This document shows positions 9,890-17,606 of a DNA stretch of 48,369 nt, in pieces (within the stretch, counting starts at the first letter, position 1; every line of letters begins with the position of its first letter). The stretch is from Porticoccaceae bacterium (lineage in GTDB: Bacteria > Pseudomonadota > Gammaproteobacteria > Pseudomonadales > Porticoccaceae), in contig JALOAH010000022.1 in assembly GCA_023228865.1 (NCBI GenBank), positions 1-48,369 on the forward strand. The letters are read 5' to 3'. Below the pieces are notes generated by a model that was given only the letters and a program-made list of their open reading frames with translations, did not search any database and was not told where the DNA came from. The translations under genes and the position numbers were made by a program.

Positions 9890-10135
9890 ATGGAAAAAGT
9901 CCAGGAACAGGAAAAAGTTGCCGCCAAGGTCAAAGCCCCTTCTGACAGCAGGCAGTTGAGATTTACCCCGGTAAACATTATCGAACCGCCTTTCAGTTGT
10001 CTTTCATTGATGACAGCAGTGCAGTCAGACGTAAACGGAAAACAGCATGTTCCACAGCCCGCCATGCCCTCCATGGAGCCGGGCAAAAAGTCCCAGGGGT
10101 ACTTACGCAGAGGCAATAAAAAATCATGGGCATAG
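9890..10135 (+). CDS. Hypothetical protein of 81 residues upstream of CsbD
   Basis: Not recognised. A frame of 81 codons with a good ribosome site (AGAGG, 5 bases before ATG) and a plausible -10 (TAATAT) about 65 bases upstream. The product is polar: a Lys/Glu/Gln-rich start (MEKVQEQEKVAAKVKAP), no membrane segment and no signal peptide. Its end overlaps the start of the CsbD gene by 10 bases in another frame, which would allow coupled translation. It may instead be an untranslated leader of csbD. Confidence 0.4.
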   Translation: MEKVQEQEKVAAKVKAPSDSRQLRFTPVNIIEPPFSCLSLMTAVQSDVNGKQHVPQPAMPSMEPGKKSQGYLRRGNKKSWA

Positions 10136-10332
10136 CAAGCGCGGATCAAATTAAAGCCCGGTGGAAGCGCCAGGTCGGTTACGCCAAAATTGCGTGGGCC
10201 AAGTTGACTGACGACGAATTACTGGAATCCGAAGGGCAAGTGGACAAGCTGGTCGGCCTGGTTCAGGAGCGTTATGCGATCACCCGCGATGAAGCCAGTC
10301 GGCGGGTGAGAAATTTTCTGGCAGCCCGTTGA
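10126..10332 (+). CDS. CsbD-family stress protein (YjbJ-like)
   Basis: A protein of 68 residues with the CsbD pattern: IKARWKRQVGYAKIAWAKLTDDELLESEGQ, shown here in part as RWKRQVGYAKIAWAKLTDDE, then VDKLVGLVQERYAITRDEA and a charged end. CsbD proteins are small, abundant, hydrophilic general-stress proteins of unknown biochemical role. Two CsbD-type segments are not seen, so this is the single-domain form. It lies 95 bases upstream of a BON protein, a frequent stress-gene neighbour. Confidence 0.85.
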   Translation: MGIASADQIKARWKRQVGYAKIAWAKLTDDELLESEGQVDKLVGLVQERYAITRDEASRRVRNFLAAR

Positions 10333-10427
10333 GTGCTCCAGTTGATAGCCTGATACCACACCAAAATTTTTACCCGGAACAGTCACCTGATTGTTTCGTA
10401 CATGGGAAGTTTTTACAGAGAATCGAT

Positions 10428-11291
10428 ATGAATACTTACAAAAAAATCAGCAATACAAGACAAGCCCGTAAACTGGCGCTGGCAACAGCCATTACCATGG
10501 CGCTGATCGGCGTCGGCAGTGGCGGCGCCATGGCCGAGGAAATGCCCCAGAACGAAAGGGAAGCCCGCCAGGAAAGTCAGATCTGGACAACCTATGCCCT
10601 CAGCCCTTATCTGCGAGCCCATGACATTGGCGTGGACGTGAACGACGGCAAGGCTGTTCTCACCGGCAAGGTCGACGAAGAGGTCAGCAAGGAGCTGGCC
10701 AAGCAGCTTGCCCTGGGGGTCGCGGGTATCAAGGACGTGGACAACCAGATCGTGGTTGTGGCCAATTACGTTGCACCCAAGCGTTCCGCCGATCGCAGTT
10801 ATGGCGAGATAGTGGAGGATGCCTCCATCACTGCTGCAGTGAAATCAAAATTGCTGTGGAGCAAGCATGCTCAGGGGCTGTCCGCCAATGTGGAAACAAA
10901 TTACGGCAAAGTCACCTTGCATGGCACCGCCAACAGCGCTGCGGCAAGGGAGCTGGCAGCCCTTTTGGCATTGAACACGCCCGGTGTGGTGTCGGTGGAC
11001 AACAAGCTGCTGGTTGATGAAACAAAATCCACAGTGAGCGAAACCGTCAAGCAAAAGTCCGACGAAGCAGGTCAGACATTCTCGGATGGCTGGATCACCA
11101 CCAAGGTGAAATCCACCCTGATGTATTCAAGCAATGTGAACAGCTCCAATATTGCAGTTACTACCACAGACGGCGTAGTCACTCTTAGCGGCAAGGTCAA
11201 TAGCGGTGCCGAACACGCTCTGGCGGTTGAACTTGCCAACAATGTCAGCGGCGTAGTTCGTGTCGAAGACAAAAACCTCAGTCATTTATAA
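10428..11291 (+). CDS. Periplasmic protein with three BON domains (OsmY-like)
   Basis: The 287 residues start with a signal peptide (basic start, hydrophobic core LALATAITMALIGVG, likely cleavage after AMA near residue 35). Three BON domains follow at about 50-115, 125-195 and 215-285, each with the G-x-V-x-L-x-G core (GKAVLTGKVD, GKVTLHGTAN, GVVTLSGKVN) and the later V-x-x-V-x-N/D strand. BON proteins bind phospholipid or the envelope and are often induced by osmotic stress. The frame opens upstream, but this ATG is chosen because the signal peptide begins there. E. coli OsmY has two BON domains; three is longer than usual. Confidence 0.88.
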   Translation: MNTYKKISNTRQARKLALATAITMALIGVGSGGAMAEEMPQNEREARQESQIWTTYALSPYLRAHDIGVDVNDGKAVLTGKVDEEVSKELAKQLALGVAGIKDVDNQIVVVANYVAPKRSADRSYGEIVEDASITAAVKSKLLWSKHAQGLSANVETNYGKVTLHGTANSAAARELAALLALNTPGVVSVDNKLLVDETKSTVSETVKQKSDEAGQTFSDGWITTKVKSTLMYSSNVNSSNIAVTTTDGVVTLSGKVNSGAEHALAVELANNVSGVVRVEDKNLSHL

Positions 11292-11394
11292 GTGATGGCT
11301 TATTGTTGATCTGGCATTGCTCGCCAGATAAAAATATCGCTCGGCCATTGCGGTGGTTTCGGGCGATTTACCAGGATCTACAGAATCGGGAACA

Positions 11395-12120
11395 TTAATG
11401 GCTTTTTGGTGCCGGGAAAGGGAAGGGCAGCAGCCGATCCGTTTCCGTTTTGACCACCCCATAGCACTCGCAACTGAGCTGCTCAAGTTTTGGTCGATCC
11501 AGTACGGTGATGTGACCCCGGTTGTATTCGATGACGCCCAGCTTCTGTAATTTTCCCGCCGCCTCGGTAACGCCCTCGCGGCGCACACCCAGCATATTGG
11601 CGATAAGTTCCTGGGTCATGGTCAACTGATTAGCGGGCAGCCGGTCGAGGGATAACAGCAGCCAGCGGCACAGTTGCTGGTCGATGGAATGGTGGCGGTT
11701 GCACACGGCAGTCTGAGACATCTGGGTGATGAGAGACTGGGTGTAGCGCAGCATCAGTACCAGCAGTTCTCCGTGGCGATTGAATTCGTCCTTTAGCCTT
11801 TGCCCTGGTAGCCGGTAGGCGGTGCCCGCGCTCTGCACGATTGCCCGGCTGGGTGTGCTTTCGCCGCCCATAAAAAGTGAAACTCCCACAATGCCCTCAT
11901 TGCCCACCACGGAGATTTCCGCCGATGCGCCACTTTCCATGACATACAGCAGGGAAACTATGGAGTCGGTGGGGAAATAGACATGACGCAATTTATCTCC
12001 GGATTCATACATAACCTTGCCAAGGGGCATGGGGATTTCTTCCAGATAGGGAAATATCCGTGCCTGCACATCCGCTGACAAAACGCCCAGAAGATGGTTC
12101 TGGATCGGCGATGGTGTCAC
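11395..12120 (-). CDS. Crp/Fnr-family transcriptional regulator, paralogue 1
   Basis: The 241 residues form an N-terminal cyclic-nucleotide-binding-like beta roll (to about 120) and a C-terminal winged helix with LTMTQELIANMLGVRREGVT, where VRREGVTEAAGKL is the recognition helix. The loop that holds the cAMP-contacting Glu and Arg in Crp instead reads GVSLFMGGESTPSRAIV, so cAMP binding is doubtful. No Fnr-type N-terminal cysteine cluster is present. The start appears to be GTG at 12120, with no clear ribosome site. A palindrome CTGTAG-N8-CTACAG lies 37 bases upstream, suggesting autoregulation. Closely related to the proteins at 13979 and 25626. Confidence 0.9.
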   Translation of the reverse strand: MTPSPIQNHLLGVLSADVQARIFPYLEEIPMPLGKVMYESGDKLRHVYFPTDSIVSLLYVMESGASAEISVVGNEGIVGVSLFMGGESTPSRAIVQSAGTAYRLPGQRLKDEFNRHGELLVLMLRYTQSLITQMSQTAVCNRHHSIDQQLCRWLLLSLDRLPANQLTMTQELIANMLGVRREGVTEAAGKLQKLGVIEYNRGHITVLDRPKLEQLSCECYGVVKTETDRLLPFPFPAPKSH

Positions 12121-12153
12121 TGAGGTGGGCTGAGAAGTTGTGATTGCCTGTCG

Positions 12154-12179
12154 CTCCTGTAGTGGCGCCTCTACAGGAG
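12154..12179. promoter_or_regulatory. Palindrome upstream of Crp/Fnr gene 1
   Basis: Arms CTCCTGTAG and CTACAGGAG flank the centre TGGCGCCT, making a nearly perfect 26-base palindrome. Its core, CTGTAG-N8-CTACAG (12157-12176), has the same arms and the same spacing as the palindrome upstream of the second crp/fnr gene (14756). Position and form suggest an operator bound by a dimeric Crp/Fnr protein. It could also act as a hairpin ending transcription from the transglutaminase gene. The rest of the 225-base gap shows no further gene. Confidence 0.55.
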
Positions 12180-12345
12180 CCAGTATACCCTCTGTGGAAG
12201 GCTATGGGAGCGATGGCGTACCAACACAGGAAAAAAAGTTTCCTTCCTTTATCCCAGGCACTGGCTCCGCTTGTGTTACACGGCGTACGGAGAGGCTCTT
12301 GCCGGGGAGTGTCATTCTCCCTTATGCCAATTCATTGTTGCCGGG

Positions 12346-13155
12346 TTAATAACTGACATCGTCGGTGCGAACCATAAAATGTTTGAGGGTGTTGGGTCCG
12401 AAGGCGGTGCTGATGGCAACATCGGCGGCGTCGCGACCCCGTGCTATGAGGATGCGGCCGATACGCGGTATGTTGTTGCGCGGGTCGAAGGTGTACCAGT
12501 GGCCATCGAGATAAGCCTCGAACCAGCCGGCGAAATCCATCTCGCCGTAGGGTGGGGGAATGCCCATGTCTCCCAGGTAGCCGGTACAGTAGCGGGCGGG
12601 GATGTTCATGCAGCGGCACAAGGCAATGGCCAGGTGGGCATAGTCACGGCACACCCCTTCGCGTTCGTTGAAAACTTCCCATGCGGTCTTGGTGTGCCGG
12701 GCATGTTGGTAACCGAAGGCAATATGGCCATGGACATAGTCACAAATGGCCTGCACCCGCGCCCAGCCAGTGGCATTATTGCCAAACAGTTGCCAGGCGA
12801 TGTTCAGAAGGGGATCGGTCTCGCAGTAGCGGCTGCCGAGAAGATAAAGCAGGGTGTCATCCGGAAGTTGCTCCACGGGCGTTTGCCGTGCCTCAGGAGC
12901 CACAACATCGCACATGCCAGAATCACGGATAACCGCATCCGTGGATAATTTCAGCAGGCCCTGGGGGGCGACAATGCGGTAGCAATGGTTGCCGTAGCTG
13001 TCGTGATAGGTAGTCGTGGCTACGGGTGGGTCGCTGATCATGCGGTCGGGAACGAGAAAGTCGTTGACCCGGCTGCGATGCACGTTAAGGGTGAGAATCA
13101 TCGGTGTGAGCTGGGGACAGTCATAGATGAGTTCGTAGCCAAGACGGATTTTCAT
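12346..13155 (-). CDS. Transglutaminase-like family protein
   Basis: A cytoplasmic-looking protein of 269 residues with an N-terminal beta region (MKIRLGYELIYDCPQLTPMI) followed by a transglutaminase-like core. The nucleophile motif GVCRDYAHLAIALCRCMNIP lies near residue 170 and WYTFDPRNN gives the Asp. The segment that carries the catalytic His in classical members (H-A-W) reads MDFAGWFEAY here, so the usual His is absent. It follows the N-formylglutamate amidohydrolase gene by 27 bases, with CAGGAG before ATG, so the two are likely co-transcribed. Substrate unknown. Confidence 0.85.
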   Translation of the reverse strand: MKIRLGYELIYDCPQLTPMILTLNVHRSRVNDFLVPDRMISDPPVATTTYHDSYGNHCYRIVAPQGLLKLSTDAVIRDSGMCDVVAPEARQTPVEQLPDDTLLYLLGSRYCETDPLLNIAWQLFGNNATGWARVQAICDYVHGHIAFGYQHARHTKTAWEVFNEREGVCRDYAHLAIALCRCMNIPARYCTGYLGDMGIPPPYGEMDFAGWFEAYLDGHWYTFDPRNNIPRIGRILIARGRDAADVAISTAFGPNTLKHFMVRTDDVSY

Positions 13156-13182
13156 GGTGCTGCTCCTGCGAAAGGGTAATAT

Positions 13183-13905
13183 TCATGTGCTTTGGTTTGC
13201 CAGAGCCAACTGCAGGGAACGGGCAAGTTCTTGCTGCAGAGCAGCCCATCGTCGCCCGGAACCGGTGACAAATTTCTGGTTGATTTCCACCTCAATACCC
13301 AGATACGCCTCGGGCGGCCACTGTTTTCGGAGCCTGGAGGTCAGGCCATCGTTGCGACCTTCATAGGGGTAATTGCGGCGAACCTGAATGTCGGGGGCGA
13401 TAAGCTTGAGCGCCGCTTTCCAGCGGCCGCAAAGCACCTTCTCCCCGGCACGGGTGGGGTTATAGAGCAAACCGATATCGGCGCTGCGCACCACTGCGTT
13501 GAGCTCCGGAGTGAAACTGTGGCAGGAGATGTGTACCACCTGACGTCGCTCGGCAATTCCCTGGCTCACCATGCGCTCTGCTGCGCGCCAATAGGGTAGG
13601 TAATGGCGTTCCACAATGCCCTGTCGGATCGGTTCGGGCAAGCTGCGAATTACGTGAGAATGGAGACGAGGGTGGCTGATGGAGCGGTTCAGATCCACCA
13701 GCAGGCGGCTGACGGTGGCGCTAAGCAGCGGTGCCTCGAAAGCCTTGGCGAACCCTCGCGCCAGAACCAGGGCTCCGGGGTCAAAGCCGCGATGACTTTT
13801 CAGCAATTCGGAGCAGGAGAGAAACAAGTGCCGATACTGTTCAGGAATACGGTTTCCGCCGTGCTCACAGGTGATGATCATGGCGCTGTGAGTGGATTCC
13901 GTCAT
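13183..13905 (-). CDS. N-formylglutamate amidohydrolase family protein
   Basis: The 240 residues match the FGase (HutG-like) family: IITCEHGGNRIPEQYR at the N-terminus, then HRGFDPGALVLA, LVDLNRSISHPR, HISCHSFTPELN and a final EVEINQKFV. Such enzymes hydrolyse N-formyl or similar amides. No other hut gene is nearby, so histidine degradation is not implied. ATG 13905 is chosen because AGGAGG lies 9 bases upstream; the longer open frame overlaps the crp/fnr gene. The gene starts 73 bases after that regulator on the same strand and is likely in its operon. Confidence 0.85.
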   Translation of the reverse strand: MTESTHSAMIITCEHGGNRIPEQYRHLFLSCSELLKSHRGFDPGALVLARGFAKAFEAPLLSATVSRLLVDLNRSISHPRLHSHVIRSLPEPIRQGIVERHYLPYWRAAERMVSQGIAERRQVVHISCHSFTPELNAVVRSADIGLLYNPTRAGEKVLCGRWKAALKLIAPDIQVRRNYPYEGRNDGLTSRLRKQWPPEAYLGIEVEINQKFVTGSGRRWAALQQELARSLQLALANQST

Positions 13906-13978
13906 CGCTTCGAGCCTCCTGCCGTGCGTTGCGCAAATTGTTGTGAGTAATATCTGTTGCCGCTGCCCGTGACCAGTG

Positions 13979-14704
13979 TCATGAAAACAGTCGCCTGTAG
14001 TCATCGGAAATACTCTGATAGCACTCGCAGGATACGGCTTCCAGTCCCTGGCGGTTGAGAATGGTGATTTCTCCGCGGCTGTAGCGAATGATTTTTTTCT
14101 TTTGCAGAATGCCCGCAGCGATAGTGACTCCGCCGCGCTGGACGCCCAGCATGTTGGCAAGAAACTGGTGGGTGAGATGGAAATGGTTGCTGTGGATGCG
14201 GTCGTGAGCCATCAGCAGGCAACGAGCCAGTCGCGGGCCAAGGTTGTGGAACCGCGAGCACCCCGCCGTTTGTGACAGCTGCAACATCACCACATAAAGA
14301 TACCGATTGAGAATACGCCGGGCAGTGGGGCAGCTTTTCAATATTTCCAGGAGATGGGGAGCCTGCATGCGCAGTGCAGTTCCGGCGCCCTGCACCAGGC
14401 CGCGCTGGGGTGCGCTGCCCACGCCCAGAACCAGAGTTACCCCCAGCATGCCTTCGTTGCCAATGAGTTCGGTTTCCAGGGGTTCATGACCGACAAGGAT
14501 TTTGACCAGGGAAATTATTCCGGTGACCGGAAAATACACAGATTTGAACGGTTCTCCAGCTTCGCAGAGGATGTCACCGACAACCAGTTCCACCGCCTCG
14601 CACTGAGTCGTGATTCTGGTGCGCTCCTTCTGGGGCAGCCTGGCGATCAGGCGATTGACCGCGGTCAGCGGAACCAGGGGCGTTTGGGCATTTGCCTGTG
14701 GCAT
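13979..14704 (-). CDS. Crp/Fnr-family transcriptional regulator, paralogue 2
   Basis: The 241 residues have a cNMP-binding-like roll (VGDILCEAGEPFKSVYFPVTG) and a winged helix whose recognition segment is HQFLANMLGVQRGGVTIAAG. It is more divergent from the other two, and again lacks Crp's cAMP-contact residues (GVTLVLGVGSAPQRGLV). ATG 14704 follows AAGGAGA at a good distance. The palindrome CTGTAG-N8-CTACAG lies 52 bases upstream. It faces the second BON gene across a divergent gap of 284 bases and probably heads an operon with the amidohydrolase and transglutaminase. Confidence 0.9.
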   Translation of the reverse strand: MPQANAQTPLVPLTAVNRLIARLPQKERTRITTQCEAVELVVGDILCEAGEPFKSVYFPVTGIISLVKILVGHEPLETELIGNEGMLGVTLVLGVGSAPQRGLVQGAGTALRMQAPHLLEILKSCPTARRILNRYLYVVMLQLSQTAGCSRFHNLGPRLARCLLMAHDRIHSNHFHLTHQFLANMLGVQRGGVTIAAGILQKKKIIRYSRGEITILNRQGLEAVSCECYQSISDDYRRLFS

Positions 14705-14755
14705 CAACCGAACTCTCCTTCAGCATAATTCTTCCAGGCATGGGGCGGAGCGGTG

Positions 14756-14775
14756 CTGTAGCCTTCCGACTACAG
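14756..14775. promoter_or_regulatory. Palindrome upstream of Crp/Fnr gene 2
   Basis: CTGTAG-CCTTCCGA-CTACAG, a perfect 6+8+6 palindrome. The arms and spacing are the same as at 12157-12176, while the 8-base centres differ. Conserved arms with a free centre fit a dimer operator better than a simple hairpin. It lies in the divergent gap between the regulator and the BON gene and could control either. Confidence 0.6.
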
Positions 14776-14896
14776 AGTATGGTTGCAAGTGCCATGGTCT
14801 ATCTGTTCGTTAACCCACTAAACCCTGTTGCGGGGGAGTGGTACTTCGCGTCGGTTGGTTACCCCCTATTCCCCGAAAAAGCATTTATTTCCCCAC

Positions 14897-14916
14897 TATG
14901 CGTTCCATCGAACGGA
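14897..14916 (+). promoter_or_regulatory. Shared 20-bp operator upstream of BON2
   Basis: TATGCGTTCCATCGAACGGA matches the motif at 16997 at 15 of 20 positions and keeps the CCATCG centre. It ends 72 bases before the BON gene start, nearly the same distance as at 17016/17087. Likely a Crp/Fnr-type activator site. Confidence 0.5.
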
Positions 14917-14988
14917 TGGCGATATTGCTCTGAGATATTGTCTGATATTGGCGCCGGCTCGGTGCCTGTCAGTTTTTTTAATCAGGCC

Positions 14989-15681
14989 ATGAAAATGTAC
15001 ACCCAATATGCTCAATGGTTACCGGTCTCGTTCATCGCGCTGTGGTTGCTTGCGGCTAGCTCTGGAGCGAGCGGTCACGAGGTGGCGAAGCACCAAATTG
15101 AAGCGGGGCAGAAAGTGGAGATCGCCAGGATTCTCGCGCGCAGCGACTTTCTCTACGGCAATGAGATCAGAATTGCTGTGTATGAGGGCAACGTCACCCT
15201 GCTAGGCAAAGTTGAGACCGCGGTCAATCGGGATTTGGCGAAACAGATTGCCCTTGGCGTCGATGGCATCAATTCTGTGGATAACCGCATTGTGGTGGAC
15301 GCCGCTTATCGTTCACCCCAACTTGCTTCCCAAAGAAGCTACACCGAGATGGCAGCGCAAATGAAATCCGCCGCCGAAAATGAAGCTATGCTGGAAGTAC
15401 AGAGAGACATTGGCGCTACTGACAACAGCGAGCAAAACGGATGGAGTGCGGACACCTGGGTTACCCTCAGGGTGAAATTTGCGTTCCTCTATTCCGCCAC
15501 CATTGACAGTGGAAATATTTCCGTCAGTACCAACAACGGCATCGTCACCCTCAATGGCCGCGCCGCCAGTGGCGCCGAGAGAGCGCTGGCCATAGAGCAG
15601 GCCGGCAACGTGCGTGGTGTCAAAGCTGTGGATGCGGCCGCCTTCAAAGCCGACAGCGAAGACAGTCTCGCTGCCAGTTGA
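14989..15681 (+). CDS. Periplasmic protein with two BON domains
   Basis: The 230 residues begin with a signal peptide (MKMYTQYAQWLPVSFIALWLLAASSG...). BON domain one spans about 40-105 (IRIAVYEGNVTLLGKVE ... GINSVDNRIVV) and BON domain two about 150-215 (ISVSTNNGIVTLNGRA). The segment between is charged and less ordered. It resembles the protein at 10428 but has lost the middle domain. ATG 14989 is chosen for the signal peptide; ATG 14995 is also possible. The M48 lipoprotein gene follows after 56 bases. Confidence 0.85.
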   Translation: MKMYTQYAQWLPVSFIALWLLAASSGASGHEVAKHQIEAGQKVEIARILARSDFLYGNEIRIAVYEGNVTLLGKVETAVNRDLAKQIALGVDGINSVDNRIVVDAAYRSPQLASQRSYTEMAAQMKSAAENEAMLEVQRDIGATDNSEQNGWSADTWVTLRVKFAFLYSATIDSGNISVSTNNGIVTLNGRAASGAERALAIEQAGNVRGVKAVDAAAFKADSEDSLAAS

Positions 15682-15737
15682 TTCCGCAGACAATGTTCCC
15701 GCAGCCAAAACAATTTCTGCAGCACAGGTGTTTGAAA

Positions 15738-16559
15738 ATGAAAATTAATGCCAGAACTATCGTCGCATGTTGTCTGGGGCTGTCATTGCTGAATCTCGGC
15801 GGCTGCGAAACCACCACCTCCGGCAGCGATGTGGGTGCTGATCGATCCCAGCTCCTGCTGGTTTCGTCGGCGCAGCTTGACCAGATGGCGGTAGAGGCCT
15901 ATTTCAAGCTGAAAGCAGATTCAACCGCCAGGGGCGTGTTGAATAAAGACCAGGCCATGCTCAAACGGGTGCGCGCGGTGTCCAGTCGCCTTCAGGGTCA
16001 AACCGGTGTGTTCCGCAGGGATGCGCCCGGCTGGCAGTGGGAGGTCAACGTCATTAAAAGTAATGAACTCAACGCCTTCTGCATGCCCGGCGGCAAGATC
16101 ATGGTGTATTCGGGGCTGATCACCAAGCTCAATATGACTGACAGCGAGCTGGCTGTGGTGCTCGGCCACGAAATTGCCCACGCCCTGCGGGAACATTCCC
16201 GCGAACAGGTTTCCCAGGCTATGGCCGCCCAGACGGCAATAGGGGTTGGCGCCACGGTGCTTGGTATCGGTGATGCCGGGGCGAATATGGCCGCCAGCGG
16301 TTACCGAGCGCTGATCGCCACCCGCTTCAGCCGCAGCCATGAATCCGAAGCGGATCGCATCGGTCTCGAACTCAGTGCTCGGGCAGGTTATGACCCCCGC
16401 GGCGGTATTACCCTGTGGCAGAAAATGATCAGCGCCAATCAGGGTGGCAGACCGCCGGAGTTCCTCAGCTCCCATCCCGCTGAAGCCAGCCGGGTTCGCG
16501 AGATTGAAAAGTTGTTGCCCACCGTGATGCCGCTTTATAAAGCAGCTATCCGCGACTGA
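15738..16559 (+). CDS. M48-family metalloprotease lipoprotein (LoiP-like)
   Basis: The 273 residues carry a lipoprotein signal peptide with lipobox LGGC (Cys 23). The zinc motif HEIAHALREH lies at 144-153 and the third ligand in SHESEADRIG near 207. SSHPAEASRVREI near the C-terminus is typical of the periplasmic/outer-membrane M48 group (LoiP/YggG and BepA relatives). There is no TPR region, so it is closer to LoiP than BepA. Role inferred: proteolysis of damaged envelope proteins. It is followed by a small membrane gene in the same direction. Confidence 0.9.
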   Translation: MKINARTIVACCLGLSLLNLGGCETTTSGSDVGADRSQLLLVSSAQLDQMAVEAYFKLKADSTARGVLNKDQAMLKRVRAVSSRLQGQTGVFRRDAPGWQWEVNVIKSNELNAFCMPGGKIMVYSGLITKLNMTDSELAVVLGHEIAHALREHSREQVSQAMAAQTAIGVGATVLGIGDAGANMAASGYRALIATRFSRSHESEADRIGLELSARAGYDPRGGITLWQKMISANQGGRPPEFLSSHPAEASRVREIEKLLPTVMPLYKAAIRD

Positions 16560-16598
16560 GGCGTGAAAATTCCCTGAACAGTAAACCGGAGTAACACC

Positions 16599-16772
16599 AT
16601 GTCTTTTGCAATGTACATTGTTGGCGTTGTGATTTTTATTAGCGGATTGATTTATGGTGCTGTGCTGCTGGAAATTCCAAACCAGTGGATTGCCGTCGGC
16701 ACTTTTATCATGCTGGGACTGTCGATTTTGAGCGGTGTGAAAATTACTCGCCAGAAAGATCCCCCGGCCTGA
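16599..16772 (+). CDS. Small two-helix membrane protein, 57 residues
   Basis: The frame MSFAMYIVGVVIFISGLIYG... ends ...KITRQKDPPA. Two hydrophobic helices (about 3-22 and 30-48) are joined by a short loop (LLEIPNQW), with a basic cytoplasmic tail. The ribosome site CCGGAGTAACACC before ATG supports translation. It starts 39 bases after the M48 gene and is probably co-transcribed. Family not recognised. Confidence 0.65.
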   Translation: MSFAMYIVGVVIFISGLIYGAVLLEIPNQWIAVGTFIMLGLSILSGVKITRQKDPPA

Positions 16773-16844
16773 GGGTATTTCAAGAAAGCTGCATCACTGT
16801 CCTACGGTTATTTGCCAAATCCCGCAATCAGTCAGGTACCCTGA

Positions 16845-16954
16845 TAGCTTTTAGCTTTTAGCTTTTAGCTTTTAGCTTTTAGCTTTTAGCTTTTAGCTTT
16901 TAGCTTTTAGCTTTTAGCTTTTAGCTTTTAGCTTTTAGCTTTTAGCTTTTAGCT
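16845..16954 (+). repeat. Heptanucleotide tandem repeat (TAGCTTT)n
   Basis: An uninterrupted run of 110 bases with unit TAGCTTT, about 15.7 copies, with no visible unit change. It is intergenic and ends 42 bases upstream of the operator at 16997, in the promoter region of the next operon. Pure repeats of this kind change copy number by slippage; a 7-base unit would shift promoter spacing. Confidence 0.97.
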
Positions 16955-16996
16955 AACATCTCCCGCGCTTTATGAATAACAGAAACTTTTACATCC

Positions 16997-17016
16997 TGTG
17001 TGTGCCATCGCACAGA
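16997..17016 (+). promoter_or_regulatory. Shared 20-bp operator upstream of the small membrane genes
   Basis: TGTGTGTGCCATCGCACAGA, one of the two best copies (17 of 20 identical with the site at 30711). The halves form an imperfect inverted repeat, TCTGTGCG-type against CGCACAGA. A -10-like TATACA follows at 17048-17053, and the gene start is 70 bases downstream. Confidence 0.65.
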
Positions 17017-17086
17017 CCATGAAGGCGCCGATGGCGCAATCTGCCTGTATACAAAGCACAAATCTAAATTTGCCGGAGATAAGAAA

Positions 17087-17233
17087 ATGCTTGAAACCAT
17101 CATTGTGTTATTGGTGATTCTTTGGGTTCTGGGTCTGGTTTCTTCGACCACGATGGGTGGATTTATTCACATACTCATTGTTATCGCGGTAGTGGTTCTG
17201 CTGGTGCGAGTTATTCGCGGCAGGGGAATTTGA
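17087..17233 (+). CDS. Small membrane protein of the lmo0937 family
   Basis: 48 residues: MLETIIVLLVILWVLGLVSS, then a TTMGGFIHILIVIAVVVLLV helix and a basic end (RVIRGRGI). This is the typical layout of the lmo0937-type two-helix stress-associated membrane protein; its function is unknown. The ATG is preceded by GCCGGAGATAAGAAA. Too short for routine detection, but the start signal, the motif and the operator upstream support it. Confidence 0.8.
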   Translation: MLETIIVLLVILWVLGLVSSTTMGGFIHILIVIAVVVLLVRVIRGRGI

Positions 17234-17271
17234 ACTTCAACATAAATACGATTTAGAGGAAGGAAAAATAA

Positions 17272-17487
17272 ATGGACGTGCAAAGAATTGCCGCAATCGT
17301 ACTGATAGTGATGGGTGCTCTGGGTCTTGCCTACGGTGGATTCAGTTTTACAAAAGATACCCATGATCTGGATATGGGACCCCTGCAGATATCTGTCGAT
17401 GAAAAAGAATATGTCAATGTGCCGATGTGGGCTGGTGTTGGCGCCATGGTGCTTGGCGGGGTTCTTCTGGTGTGGCGAAAAAAATGA
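17272..17487 (+). CDS. Small membrane protein, possibly DUF3185-like
   Basis: 71 residues with two hydrophobic helices (about 5-22 and 52-67) around a polar, acidic loop (KDTHDLDMGPLQISVDEKEY) and a final WRKK. Ribosome site AGAGGAAGG is good. It lies 38 bases after the lmo0937-type gene. The family match is by overall look only. Confidence 0.7.
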   Translation: MDVQRIAAIVLIVMGALGLAYGGFSFTKDTHDLDMGPLQISVDEKEYVNVPMWAGVGAMVLGGVLLVWRKK

Positions 17488-17606
17488 TTGCCATGGACAG
17501 CATTGCCATGGAAAAAGAAGCAGCATTAGGGACAACAAAACGTTTTCCTAGAAGCAATACAACAGAGCCTGCATTAATGGTGGCGATTCCAATGAGGAAT
17601 ATCAAA

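Noticed and set aside
12272..12291. TGTGTTACACGGCGTACGGA as another copy of the shared operator
   Set aside because: About 14 of 20 match, but it points toward the end of a minus-strand gene and away from the regulator it might control.
13183..13905. hutG of a histidine-degradation operon
   Set aside because: No hutH, hutU or hutI is nearby, and the neighbours are a Crp/Fnr gene and a transglutaminase-like gene.
16845..16954. Tandem repeat as a CRISPR array
   Set aside because: Units are 7 bases and contiguous with no spacers, and no cas gene is present.
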